A DNA stretch of 40,004 nucleotides from Alicyclobacillus sendaiensis NBRC 100866 (GTDB lineage: Bacteria; Bacillota; Bacilli; Alicyclobacillales; Alicyclobacillaceae): NCBI RefSeq assembly GCF_001552675.1, contig NZ_BCRQ01000023.1:1-40004 (forward strand), in the 5' to 3' direction. How positions within the stretch are numbered: the stretch's first letter is position 1; each line of letters opens with the position of its first letter. The notes beneath the pieces are model-generated. The model ran no database searches. It was given only the letters and a program-made list of their open reading frames with translations, and was not told the origin of the DNA. The translations under genes were made by a program, and so were the position numbers. Positions 25,655-32,702 of this stretch are shown in pieces.

Positions 25655-26158
25655 TCAGGTATCGAAAGGGACGTGAAACCAGGCGAGAAAGAGGGATGTG
25701 ACGAGACCGCAGAACCCGAGCGAAAGTTGCCAGTTTTGTTCGTGCAGCCACATCACGAACAGCATGCAGGCGTCGAGCAGGATGGACCAGCCAAACGCCC
25801 AGCCGTGATAATACTCGATCTCGTGCGACATCACGAGCACAAACTCGAATGCGGTGTAGACGGCGAGAAACAGCGCGAAATGCAGGAGGCGCCGGCCCAC
25901 TGAACTGGGCATGTATCGAAGGAACAAGAGTGTGGTGCAAGGGAACAGCACGAAGATCTGGATGAGCTGCGACAGCTTGTCGGTGACGAACCACCACCTT
26001 GGGTGATACCACATCATGTATCCTCGGCACACGAGATTGTACATGAGGGCGATCACGGCGATCCAAAGCACGGTCCTACAGTACTGGGTAAGGTACGCGT
26101 GCGTGCGCGTCAAGAGGACGACGGCGAGAAACGCAGCCGAGAAACACACGACTACCAC
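25655..26158 (-). CDS. CBO0543-like multi-pass membrane protein
   Basis: A 167-residue, very hydrophobic protein with about five predicted helices: residues 1-15, 28-45, 62-82, 90-112 and 120-165 in two parts. Charged turns such as MYNLVCRGYMMWYHPRWWFVTD and EQNWQLSL lie between. From memory it resembles the CBO0543 family of Bacilli, whose function is unknown. The start used is GTG 26158; an AAGGAG lies 14 bases upstream and GAGG about 8, so the start is uncertain by a few codons. It appears monocistronic and converges on the beta-glucosidase terminator. Confidence 0.65.
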   Translation of the reverse strand: MVVVCFSAAFLAVVLLTRTHAYLTQYCRTVLWIAVIALMYNLVCRGYMMWYHPRWWFVTDKLSQLIQIFVLFPCTTLLFLRYMPSSVGRRLLHFALFLAVYTAFEFVLVMSHEIEYYHGWAFGWSILLDACMLFVMWLHEQNWQLSLGFCGLVTSLFLAWFHVPFDT

Positions 26159-26237
26159 ATGATTCGCCTCAGCTCCTTGGTGTGGGCGTCTTCGGGGCGA
26201 GGCCGTGCGGCAGGCTTATTTCAGAGTATGAGAAGGC

Positions 26238-26249
26238 GGGGCGCGCCCC
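26238..26249. other. GC-palindrome in a gene-free stretch
   Basis: GGGGCGCGCCCC is a perfect 12-bp palindrome in the 220-bp gap between the membrane-protein gene and the tRNA terminator. No promoter is clear in this gap, and I see no coding frame with a ribosome site. Confidence 0.3.
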
Positions 26250-26378
26250 ATACCGTCGAAGATTGTCGAATCGGGGCGGCTGCCGTTGTGCGCGAGGGAA
26301 TCGCCGCTTTGTGGCGCTGTCTCGCGCGGCACGTCGCACGGCCAAGGGGGCGGGCGAGCGCGACGACGCCAAAGTGAA

Positions 26379-26413
26379 GAAGCCCCAGCCTTCAGATAGA
26401 AGGCTGGGGCTTC
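26379..26413 (-). terminator. Terminator of tRNA-Leu
   Basis: A perfect 15-bp inverted repeat (26379-26393 with 26399-26413, arms beginning GAAGCCCC) around a 5-base loop. On the minus strand it is followed by TTCACTTT, placing it 7 bases after the tRNA 3' end. On the plus strand no T-tract follows. Confidence 0.85.
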
Positions 26414-26420
26414 GCATCCC

Positions 26421-26507
26421 TGGTGCGGTCGAGAGGACTTGAACCTCCACGGAGTTGCCCCCACTAGAACCTGAATCTAGCGCGTCTGCCAATTCCGCCA
26501 CGACCGC
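26421..26507 (-). tRNA. tRNA-Leu (anticodon CAG)
   Basis: On the minus strand the gene starts GCGGTCG and ends CGACCGC-A-CCA, a perfect 7-bp acceptor stem with encoded CCA. The anticodon stem CTAGA/TCTAG encloses the loop TTCAGGT, anticodon CAG, reading CUG. The long variable arm (GGGGGCAACTCC region) and GGTTCAAGTCC T-arm make it a class II tRNA, as leucine requires. Length is 87 nt with CCA. Confidence 0.95.
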
Positions 26508-26567
26508 ATGTTGAAGTTGTTGTTCCTCGCGCTGCGCTTTGGCATCAGCATCGCAGCGGACGATTAC

Positions 26568-26596
26568 ATTATACAAGGAATCTCGCAGGTTTGCAA
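26568..26596 (-). promoter_or_regulatory. SigA-type promoter of tRNA-Leu
   Basis: On the minus strand TTGCAA (26596-26591) and TATAAT (26573-26568) have a 17-bp spacer, about 60 bp before the tRNA. The dapF leader shares this region in the opposite direction; no equally good plus-strand promoter is visible. Confidence 0.8.
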
Positions 26597-26652
26597 CGAA
26601 TCATTTCATGGGTGGCCCGATTTTTTTCAACCGTGCTCAAGGAGGCGTTGGT

Positions 26653-27489
26653 ATGCAGTTCTTTAAAATGCACGCGCTCGGCAATAATTATGTGTTCGTC
26701 GATGTGGCTCGGACAACCCTCCCGACGGACGATCTCCCCTCGCTCGCGCGGCGGGTGAGCGACGTGCGCAGAGGGATTGGCTCTGATGGCCTCATTCTCG
26801 TCATGCCCTCCGACAGCGCGGATGTCGGGATGCGGATCTGGAATGCGGACGGATCGGAGGCGGAATCCTGTGGCAACGGCCTGCGCTGTGTGGCGAGGTA
26901 CGCCTACGAGCGCGGGTTGGTCGACGCCACGCACTTCTCCATCGAAACCAAGGCGGGCATTGTGGCGGCGCAGGTGCATCTGGACGTCGCGGGCCGCGTG
27001 CGCCTCGTCACCATCGACATGGGCGTGGCTCGGTTTGGCCCGGGGGCCGTCCCCTACCGCGGTGCGGATCGCAGCGAGGACGTGCGCGTGGAGGCAGCCG
27101 GCGGTTGCTACACGGGCACGCTCGTGAGCATGGGCAATCCCCACTTTGTCACACTGGTCGATCGCGTCGACGAGATCGACGTCGAACGCGTCGGGCGCGC
27201 CATCGAGTCTCATCCGGATTTCCCGGAACGCGTGAATGTCGAATTTGTCTCGGTGCTCGCCCCGGACGAGATCGACTTCCGGGTGTACGAGCGCGGCTCG
27301 GGCGTGACCTTCGCCTGCGGCACGGGGGCGTGCGCGAGTGTGGCGGCCCTCTTCAAGAAAGGCTGGGTGGGAAACCGCGTGACGGTTCACCTTTTGGGGG
27401 GCGATCTCGACATTGAGATTCGCGAAGACGGTCACGTGTGGATGACGGGGGAAGCGCACTGGGTGTGTGAAGGAACGTATTACGTGTAA
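26653..27489 (+). CDS. dapF: Diaminopimelate epimerase
   Basis: Interconverts L,L- and meso-diaminopimelate, the last step before meso-DAP enters peptidoglycan and lysine synthesis. The ATG at 26653 has AAGGAGG about 8 bases upstream and begins the typical MQFFKMHALGNNYVFVD; upstream in-frame codons lack a ribosome site. The 278 residues hold the two catalytic cysteines: C73 in ESCGNGLRC and C222 in TFACGTGACAS. RRGIGSDGLILV and MGNPHFV are further family motifs. It is alone on its strand, converging with the SMR-like gene after 24 bp. Confidence 0.96.
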   Translation: MQFFKMHALGNNYVFVDVARTTLPTDDLPSLARRVSDVRRGIGSDGLILVMPSDSADVGMRIWNADGSEAESCGNGLRCVARYAYERGLVDATHFSIETKAGIVAAQVHLDVAGRVRLVTIDMGVARFGPGAVPYRGADRSEDVRVEAAGGCYTGTLVSMGNPHFVTLVDRVDEIDVERVGRAIESHPDFPERVNVEFVSVLAPDEIDFRVYERGSGVTFACGTGACASVAALFKKGWVGNRVTVHLLGGDLDIEIREDGHVWMTGEAHWVCEGTYYV

Positions 27490-27513
27490 CGACACCGCGC
27501 GGGCGTGCGCCGC

Positions 27514-27864
27514 CTATACGGCGACCAAGGCCACGCCCGCCAGGATCACGAGCACGCCCGCCCATCGGATCCACGGGACGTGCTCGTGAAACACGAAGAT
27601 GGACACGAGAATGGCGAGGACGTACGCGAGGCTCTGCAGGGGGTACAAAAGGCTCAACGACAGCTTGTTCAGCAGGAAAATCCAGATGACCGTCGCAATG
27701 ACGTACAACACGATGCCCGCGACGACCCAGGGTGAGAACATGGCCGCGATGACGGATCGCAGGCTGTGGAGGTCTCGATGCTGCAGCCCGTATTTCCAAA
27801 GCGTCTGTCCGCCGACGAGCAGGCAGACGTTCAAAAGAATGAGGATGGCGTAGCCGAGTCGCAT
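27514..27864 (-). CDS. Four-helix EamA/SMR-like membrane protein, putative lipid-sugar flippase
   Basis: A 116-residue protein with four predicted helices (residues about 3-22, 42-62, 68-92, 97-115). It resembles the half-size DMT transporters such as ArnE/ArnF: GGQTLWKYGL near the N-terminus and LSLLYPLQSLAYVLAILVS near residue 70. EmrE's Glu-containing first helix is absent (LLVGGQTLWK instead). It is the last gene of the minus-strand operon after a GtrB/DPM-type GT2 and a GT-C protein. ArnE/F-type proteins flip undecaprenyl-phosphate sugars, so a flippase role is inferred from context. Confidence 0.7.
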   Translation of the reverse strand: MRLGYAILILLNVCLLVGGQTLWKYGLQHRDLHSLRSVIAAMFSPWVVAGIVLYVIATVIWIFLLNKLSLSLLYPLQSLAYVLAILVSIFVFHEHVPWIRWAGVLVILAGVALVAV

Positions 27865-27888
27865 GGAGGGTTCGGCGCTCCTTCGTGA

Positions 27889-28812
27889 TCAGCCTTTGAA
27901 TTCGTTCTGCAAGAGCTCGTAGTAGTCGCGGTGATGTCGGACGATGGTATCGAGAATGAAGCCGCACGTGAGGCTGTTGGTCGCCAGCACCATAAATCCG
28001 ACCGCGAGAATGGCGGACGGGATCTTCGCGATGCGGCCAAACGAGAAGAACTCGTACAACACGGGAATGCCGACGCCGAGGCCGGCCAAAAACAAAATCA
28101 AGGCGACGGCGGTGAAGAAGGCGAGCGGCTTGTAATCCTTGAAAATCCAAAACACGGTCTTCAACACCCGAATGCCGTCGCTCAGCGTGTTCAACTTGGA
28201 GTGGCTGCCTGGCGGGCGATCCCGGTATTGAATAGGGATTTCGACGATGCGAAAGCGCTTGTCCAGCGCGTGAAGGGTCATTTCCGTCTCGATTTCAAAG
28301 CCCTCGCTCTGGATGGGCATGGTCTTCGCGAAGCGGCGGCTGAACGCCCGGTAGCCGGTCATGATGTCCCGCAGATCCGCGTGAAACAGGGTGTTGATGA
28401 GCTTGCGCACCAATTGGTTGCCAAAGTTGTGAAAAGGGCGCTTGTTCTCCTTGGAGTACGAGCCGTCGGAGTGGCGGTCGCCGATGCACATGTCGGCCTC
28501 TCCTTCGATGATCGGCCGGATGAGATGGTGAACGAACTCGGCCGGATACGTGTCGTCTCCATCCGTCATGACGTAGACGTCCGCGTCGATGTCTCGAAAC
28601 ATCGAGCGCACCACGTTTCCCTTGCCCTGACGGGTCTCTCTTCGCACAATCGCGCCCGCTTCCCTCGCGACTTCCGCGGTGCGATCGCGCGAGTTGTTGT
28701 CATACACGTAGATCTCGGCGTCCGGCAGTTCGCGCCGGAAGTCCTGAACCACTTTCCCAATGGTCAGTTCTTCGTTGTAACAGGGGATGAGCACAGCGAT
28801 TCGCATGGTCAC
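27889..28812 (-). CDS. GtrB/DPM-type GT2 polyprenyl-phosphate glycosyltransferase
   Basis: Likely makes an undecaprenyl-phosphate sugar from a nucleotide sugar on the inner face of the membrane. The start is GTG 28812 with GGAGG 6 bases upstream, giving 307 residues. N-terminal AVLIPCYNEELTIGKVV, metal-binding MTDGDDTYPAEF near residue 85, MTGYRAFSRRF near 155 and QYRDRPPGSHSKLNT near 200 mark the DPM1/GtrB family. Two C-terminal helices (about 230-250 and 268-290) anchor it, as in GtrB and CsbB. Sugar identity is not readable. It sits between the GT-C and SMR-like genes in one operon. Confidence 0.85.
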   Translation of the reverse strand: MTMRIAVLIPCYNEELTIGKVVQDFRRELPDAEIYVYDNNSRDRTAEVAREAGAIVRRETRQGKGNVVRSMFRDIDADVYVMTDGDDTYPAEFVHHLIRPIIEGEADMCIGDRHSDGSYSKENKRPFHNFGNQLVRKLINTLFHADLRDIMTGYRAFSRRFAKTMPIQSEGFEIETEMTLHALDKRFRIVEIPIQYRDRPPGSHSKLNTLSDGIRVLKTVFWIFKDYKPLAFFTAVALILFLAGLGVGIPVLYEFFSFGRIAKIPSAILAVGFMVLATNSLTCGFILDTIVRHHRDYYELLQNEFKG

Positions 28813-28842
28813 GACAAGCCTCCATCATGAAAGTCGTTCGCG

Positions 28843-30093
28843 CTACGGCGCGGCCGTTTTCCTTGGCGTCGCCCTCCGCAGTCGCGCCCAAGCGGTCACG
28901 AGATAGACGACGGTTCCGACCCCCACAAACAAGAAGGGCATGGTTGGGTACGCGTACCGGTTGATGGGGATAAAGGGCAGTTGAACCACGATGAGAAAGA
29001 CCGTCAACCAGCTCAGCCACCGAACATAACGCATCCCGAAGCCTATCGCAAGGCCGATGGCTCCGACAATCACCCAGACCAGGTGAAGGTGGGCGAACGC
29101 GAACGTCCATCGCGTCAACAGGCCTGCGTGTTGCGGCAGCACCGTGTTGTACCACGGCGTGCCGAACAGCCAACCGAGTTTGTCGAGCGTGTACCACTTG
29201 AGATAGGCCAGCGGGTGCGTGCGGAAGCCCTCCTCAATTCGGTGAATGGCGAGGGCTTTTTGCTGTGCGTACGTCAGCCCGTTGGAGATGTTCGTATCCT
29301 TATAAAACGTCGGATCGGAGCCGAACAAAAGCGGATTGGCCGCGTCGAGATCGGTCGTGATCCATTGGTGCATCGCGACAAGGTTGCGCACCCACCATGG
29401 TACCATGGCAACGACAAATGTGGCGATGTACAGCGCATAATTGCGCAGCGTGGATGTCCAGGCGCGCCGCGTCTCGCGTTGCAGGAACAGGCAGGCAGGC
29501 GCTGCGAGAAGCGGCGCGACGCTCGGGCGGATGAGCGTGGTCACGGCGAGCAACAGGCCCGAGGCGACGAAGCTTTGCCAAGTCCGGTCTCTGACCAGGA
29601 CGAGGAACGACCAGACGAACGCAAGCAGAAACGGGAGGTACAAATTTTCCGTGAGCAGCTGATCGTTCGCGTAGATGACCGGGGGGTAGACCGTCCATAA
29701 AAACGCCGCGATAAAGCTCGCGTAGCGCGGCAGCCGGAAGCGAGCAATGACGTACACGAGCAGGCTCGCCGCGACGGCCAACAGGTGTTGGCATGCCTGC
29801 GCCAGGTGCATGGCCGTCTCGTGGCTCGGCGTGAAGAGAGCTGCCAGTCGATAGACGAGCGCCAGGAAGAGCGGATAGCCTGGCGTCACCTGGGCTGCGG
29901 GACCCCAGCTCCAATAGGCGTACAGGTGCAACGTGTTCAGCACGTGCGCCGAATGGTCATAATAATAGGCGTCCCCGTACAAAAGGACGGGTTGGCGCCA
30001 GGCCTTGACGACGAAATACGCGTGGTAGACCAGGGCGATCGCGGCCAAAAGCCCGATCCAAGTGCGATCTTTCGCAAACGACAAGCGGTTCAC
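28843..30093 (-). CDS. GT-C (GT39/ArnT-like) multi-pass glycosyltransferase
   Basis: A 416-residue integral membrane protein with about ten hydrophobic helices. It has the GT-C layout: after helix 1, the first outer loop carries LLYGDAYYYDHSAHVL with the acidic residues expected at the catalytic site. PGYPLFLALVYRLAALF, TENLYLPFLLAFVW and IRPSVAPLLAAP follow as in PMT_2-type enzymes. Such proteins move a sugar from a polyprenyl phosphate to an acceptor on the outer face. The start is GTG 30093, about 11 bases after GGAGGAG; a GTG at 30105 that overlaps the previous stop is the alternative. The acceptor is unknown. Confidence 0.8.
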   Translation of the reverse strand: MNRLSFAKDRTWIGLLAAIALVYHAYFVVKAWRQPVLLYGDAYYYDHSAHVLNTLHLYAYWSWGPAAQVTPGYPLFLALVYRLAALFTPSHETAMHLAQACQHLLAVAASLLVYVIARFRLPRYASFIAAFLWTVYPPVIYANDQLLTENLYLPFLLAFVWSFLVLVRDRTWQSFVASGLLLAVTTLIRPSVAPLLAAPACLFLQRETRRAWTSTLRNYALYIATFVVAMVPWWVRNLVAMHQWITTDLDAANPLLFGSDPTFYKDTNISNGLTYAQQKALAIHRIEEGFRTHPLAYLKWYTLDKLGWLFGTPWYNTVLPQHAGLLTRWTFAFAHLHLVWVIVGAIGLAIGFGMRYVRWLSWLTVFLIVVQLPFIPINRYAYPTMPFLFVGVGTVVYLVTAWARLRRATPRKTAAP

Positions 30094-30101
30094 CGGTGGG
30101 T

Positions 30102-30962
30102 TCACTCCTCCGAGCGTGCGTATCGCATGATCCAGTCCGCGGCTGACATCGCTTTGCGCACAATGCCCTGCTCCTCGAGGCGCTCGAGGTGCGCGATGAC
30201 CGTGTGGCGCGCGAACGGCACGGCACGCGGGTCGACATCTGGGTACAGGGCGGCGGTGAGTTCCGCCAGCGTCTTTGGGCTCTCCGCCAGAATGGCCACA
30301 ATCTGATCTTCTCGCATCTGACGCCTTGCACGCAGGCGTTCGGTGGAGCGCTCTGGCCGCCAGATGACCGGGCCGTGTCCTGGAAGCGCAACCTCGGCCC
30401 CGGCCTGCATCACGGCGTCGAGCGCGCGGTAGTAGTCCGCCATGTGGCCGTCGGGCGGCCCCACCCACACGGATCCCTCGTCCACCAGATGATCGCCGAC
30501 CAGGAGCGCCTTGGCGTCGGGGAGCCACAGGTGAAGGTGGCCATGGGTGTGGCCCGGCTGGTGGATGACGCAGATCTCGCGTTCGCCCGCGCGCAGGCGC
30601 TCCGGGCAAGGTTCGAACGTCCCCGCGGCATGCGGAAAATGGAGGTTAAAAGCCGGGATGTCCAACGGGTGCATGAATGCAGCGGCTTCGAGTCGGGCCT
30701 TGAGTTCCGGGATCCCCGACGTGTGATCCACGTGGTAGTGCGTCGCGACGATCCCCGTCACGCGCCGGATGCCCATCTCTCGCAGGCGTTCCGCGAGCAG
30801 CGCCAGGTGTTCGCCCGTGGCGCCCCCGTCGACAATCACGGCCTCGCTGCCGTCCTGAATTACATACAAATTGACGGTGCCGTACGGCAAGACGTTCGGA
30901 TACGGAACGCGCATGCACCATACGCCGGGGAGGACGCGCTCCCAAGTCCCTTCGCTGGCCAA
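30102..30962 (-). CDS. Metallo-beta-lactamase-fold hydrolase with C-terminal winged helix
   Basis: A 286-residue MBL-fold enzyme, probably a zinc-dependent hydrolase of a thioester, lactone or nucleic-acid-like substrate. The start is TTG 30962, with GGAGGGGG 6 bases upstream. The metal site is HYHVDH at 75-80, then His in PGHTHGHLH near 140, Asp in LLVGDHLV near 158 and His in LPGHGPVIWRP near 195. A C-terminal 80-residue winged-helix-like region (TLAELTAALYPDVDPRAV, VIAHLERLEEQGIV) matches the LACTB2-type layout. Its stop abuts the GT-C gene, so the two are likely cotranscribed, but a functional link is not evident. Confidence 0.82.
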   Translation of the reverse strand: MASEGTWERVLPGVWCMRVPYPNVLPYGTVNLYVIQDGSEAVIVDGGATGEHLALLAERLREMGIRRVTGIVATHYHVDHTSGIPELKARLEAAAFMHPLDIPAFNLHFPHAAGTFEPCPERLRAGEREICVIHQPGHTHGHLHLWLPDAKALLVGDHLVDEGSVWVGPPDGHMADYYRALDAVMQAGAEVALPGHGPVIWRPERSTERLRARRQMREDQIVAILAESPKTLAELTAALYPDVDPRAVPFARHTVIAHLERLEEQGIVRKAMSAADWIMRYARSEE

Positions 30963-30995
30963 GTCGACCCCCTCCGTCTCGCGACAATCAGTTTC

Positions 30996-31024
30996 ATGTT
31001 AAAAGTTTGTTCGGGTCGGGTCAA
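30996..31024 (-). promoter_or_regulatory. SigA-type promoter of the MBL-glycosyltransferase operon
   Basis: On the minus strand TTGACC (31024-31019) and TAACAT (31001-30996) have a 17-bp spacer about 34 bp before the TTG start. The repeat at 31026-31043 abuts the -35. Confidence 0.65.
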
Positions 31025-31025
31025 T

Positions 31026-31077
31026 TTGTCACCCGATCGTGTGTTGAGCGTCAGTGATATTGTCACTCGATCGTGTG
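31026..31077. promoter_or_regulatory. Pair of 18-bp direct repeats, likely operators
   Basis: TTGTCACCCGATCGTGTG (31026-31043) and TTGTCACTCGATCGTGTG (31060-31077) match at 17 of 18 positions, 34 bp apart. Each contains an imperfect palindrome around CGATCG. A partial third copy, CACTCGATC, starts at 31081. They lie between the divergent MBL operon and the HAD gene; the second precedes a weak extended -10 (TGTGATACA, hexamer 31077-31082) for the HAD gene. The regulator is unknown. Confidence 0.6.
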
Positions 31078-31118
31078 ATACACTCGATCTGCCATTTCGC
31101 TGGCAAGGAGGGACTGGG

Positions 31119-31979
31119 ATGTCTCGTGCGTCATCACCGGGAGGCATGTCTCCTGAACAATTCTGGCATTCGGGGTTTCGGGGTGCACTCCTGGACCTCG
31201 ACGGCACGTTGTTTCGCGGCCGAGCCGTGATCGAAGGCGCGCCCGAGTTTGTTCGCGCCCTTCGCGCAAGCGGGATTCAACCTATCTTCTTTACGAACAA
31301 TTCGTCGAGGACGCCCGCCCAGGTCGCCACCTTTTTGCGCGATCTCGGCATCGACGCTCAAGCGGAGGAAGTGGCCACATCCGCGCAGGCCGCTGCCTTC
31401 CTCATTCGGCGACGCACGTCCGCCAAACCGCATGGCGAGCCGCCTATCGTGGCGTTCGTCGGCGGCCCTGGTTTAGAAGAGGCGCTTCGCGATGAAGGGC
31501 TCGAACCGAGAAAGGCTCGAGCGGACGAGCTACGCGCAGCCTGGGTGAATCGCGCTTCTGCCGTCGCGGTGGGACTGGCGCCGGACGCATGCTACGGCGA
31601 TCTCGCGCTCGTCGCGCGCGTCGCCTACCGCATCGGCTGGATGGTCCTCACGAATCCGGACCGACGCTTGCCTGTGGAGGACGGGTTCATGCCCGGCAAT
31701 GGCGCGCTCGGCGCCTTTGTGCAGACGGCTTCGTCGGCCGATGTGTTTGTGACGGGCAAGCCCGATCCGTCGTTTGTGGACTATGCGCTCCAGCGCTTCC
31801 ATCTTCGCCGGGACGAAGTCGTCATCGTGGGAGACAACGTGGAGACGGATGTCGCGGCCGGTCGCGCAGCAGGACTCGCGACCGTGTGGGTGAAGTCCGG
31901 CTTGGACGGGGAAGTCGATCCGGCGCATACGCCGGAGTGGACGGTGGACTCCGTGGCGGCGCTTTTGTCACACCGTTGA
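31119..31979 (+). CDS. HAD-superfamily IIA (NagD-type) phosphatase
   Basis: Predicted cytoplasmic phosphatase of small phosphorylated metabolites. The ATG at 31119 has AAGGAGGG about 6 bases upstream; the frame extends further upstream without a ribosome site. The 286 residues show motif I LLDLDGTLFRG with nucleophile Asp26 and acid/base Asp28, motif II FFTNNSSRTP near residue 60, the IIA cap region, motif III Lys in VTGKPDPSFVDYAL, and motif IV IVGDNVETDVAAG. FTNNSSRTP and VGDNVETD are typical of NagD/4-nitrophenylphosphatase-like proteins; exact substrate is unknown. It is monocistronic, divergent from the MBL operon. Confidence 0.88.
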   Translation: MSRASSPGGMSPEQFWHSGFRGALLDLDGTLFRGRAVIEGAPEFVRALRASGIQPIFFTNNSSRTPAQVATFLRDLGIDAQAEEVATSAQAAAFLIRRRTSAKPHGEPPIVAFVGGPGLEEALRDEGLEPRKARADELRAAWVNRASAVAVGLAPDACYGDLALVARVAYRIGWMVLTNPDRRLPVEDGFMPGNGALGAFVQTASSADVFVTGKPDPSFVDYALQRFHLRRDEVVIVGDNVETDVAAGRAAGLATVWVKSGLDGEVDPAHTPEWTVDSVAALLSHR

Positions 31980-32005
31980 AATGGCCAAGCCGTTGAAATG
32001 CCAAG
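31973..32005 (+). repeat. Tandem 17/16-bp duplication at the HAD gene end
   Basis: CCGTTGAAATGGCCAAG (31973-31989) is followed directly by CCGTTGAAATGCCAAG (31990-32005), the same unit less one G. The first copy contains the stop codon, so the duplication does not lengthen the protein. Confidence 0.7.
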
Positions 32006-32035
32006 AATCCTCGCTGAGGTGCAACGGATTGGCCC

Positions 32036-32064
32036 TTGTTTCTCTTAGATATAGTGTTTATAAT
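32036..32064 (+). promoter_or_regulatory. SigA-type promoter of nrdR-nrdJ
   Basis: TTGTTT (32036-32041) and a perfect TATAAT (32059-32064) with a 17-bp spacer, about 96 bp before nrdR. The spacer is filled by the first NrdR box. Confidence 0.72.
32042..32057. promoter_or_regulatory. NrdR box 1
   Basis: CTCTTAGATATAGTGT matches the NrdR consensus ACACTATATATAGTGT at 11 of 16 positions, with a perfect right half. It occupies the spacer between -35 and -10, where NrdR binding would block RNA polymerase. Confidence 0.62.
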
Positions 32065-32084
32065 CGCGGTGATTCGAGTTTCCG

Positions 32085-32100
32085 ACACTACATATGGTTC
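32085..32100. promoter_or_regulatory. NrdR box 2
   Basis: ACACTACATATGGTTC matches the same consensus at 12 of 16 positions, with a perfect left half. Its centre is 43 bp from box 1, about four helical turns, as expected for cooperative NrdR binding on one face of the DNA. Confidence 0.62.
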
Positions 32101-32159
32101 GGGCGGCTTGTCGTCTGTGCCGGAAGCCGCGGAGTGCCCGGCGAACGGGGGTGAGCAGC

Positions 32160-32669
32160 ATGAAATGCCCGTACTGCGGAGCGGACAACACGCGCGTCAT
32201 CGAGTCGAGGCCCGGAGAGGACGGGACGACCATTCGTCGGCGACGCGAGTGCATTCACGAGGCGTGTGGGCGGCGTTTTACCACCTACGAGCGAGTGGAA
32301 CAGCGGCCGCTCATGGTCGTGAAAAAGGACCAGAAGCGGGAAGAGTTTTCGCGCGACAAGCTGTACCGCGGCATCATGAAGGCGTGCGAAAAGCGCCCTA
32401 TTCCGGCGGAGACGCTGGAGGCGGTCTGCGACGAAATCGAGCGAAAACTGCGGCTCGAATACGAGCGCGAGGTGCCGTCTTCCGTCATCGGGGAGCGCGT
32501 CATGGATGCGTTGAGGGAGCTCGACGGTGTCGCGTACGTGCGGTTCGCGAGTGTGTATCGGGAATTTCGCGACGTCGAGATGCTGCTGAAGGAAGTGCTT
32601 GCGCTCATCGGGGATCGGGCCCGCGCGGGGGATCGCCCGGCGCAGACGGACAAGCCTGCCAGTGAATGA
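32160..32669 (+). CDS. nrdR: Ribonucleotide reductase transcriptional repressor NrdR
   Basis: Senses ATP/dATP and represses ribonucleotide reductase genes by binding NrdR boxes. The ATG at 32160 follows GGGGGTGAG and starts MKCPYCGADNTRVIESR, the first half of the zinc ribbon; ECIHEACGRRFTTYER completes it, with four cysteines C3, C6 and a later pair. An extra residue or two in CIHEAC versus the usual short loop is worth noting. The ATP-cone follows from about residue 49 (VVKKDQKREEFSRDKLYRGI), then VMDALRELDGVAYVRFASVYREF. It has 169 residues and a charged tail. It directly precedes nrdJ and carries its own boxes upstream. Confidence 0.95.
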   Translation: MKCPYCGADNTRVIESRPGEDGTTIRRRRECIHEACGRRFTTYERVEQRPLMVVKKDQKREEFSRDKLYRGIMKACEKRPIPAETLEAVCDEIERKLRLEYEREVPSSVIGERVMDALRELDGVAYVRFASVYREFRDVEMLLKEVLALIGDRARAGDRPAQTDKPASE

Positions 32670-32702
32670 ACGCCGTCCGCGCGAGGATAGAGGGGGATGT
32701 GA

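Noticed and set aside
26169-26576. Frames over the tRNA-Leu region on both strands
   Set aside because: They cover the tRNA, its promoter and its terminator; coding use is implausible.
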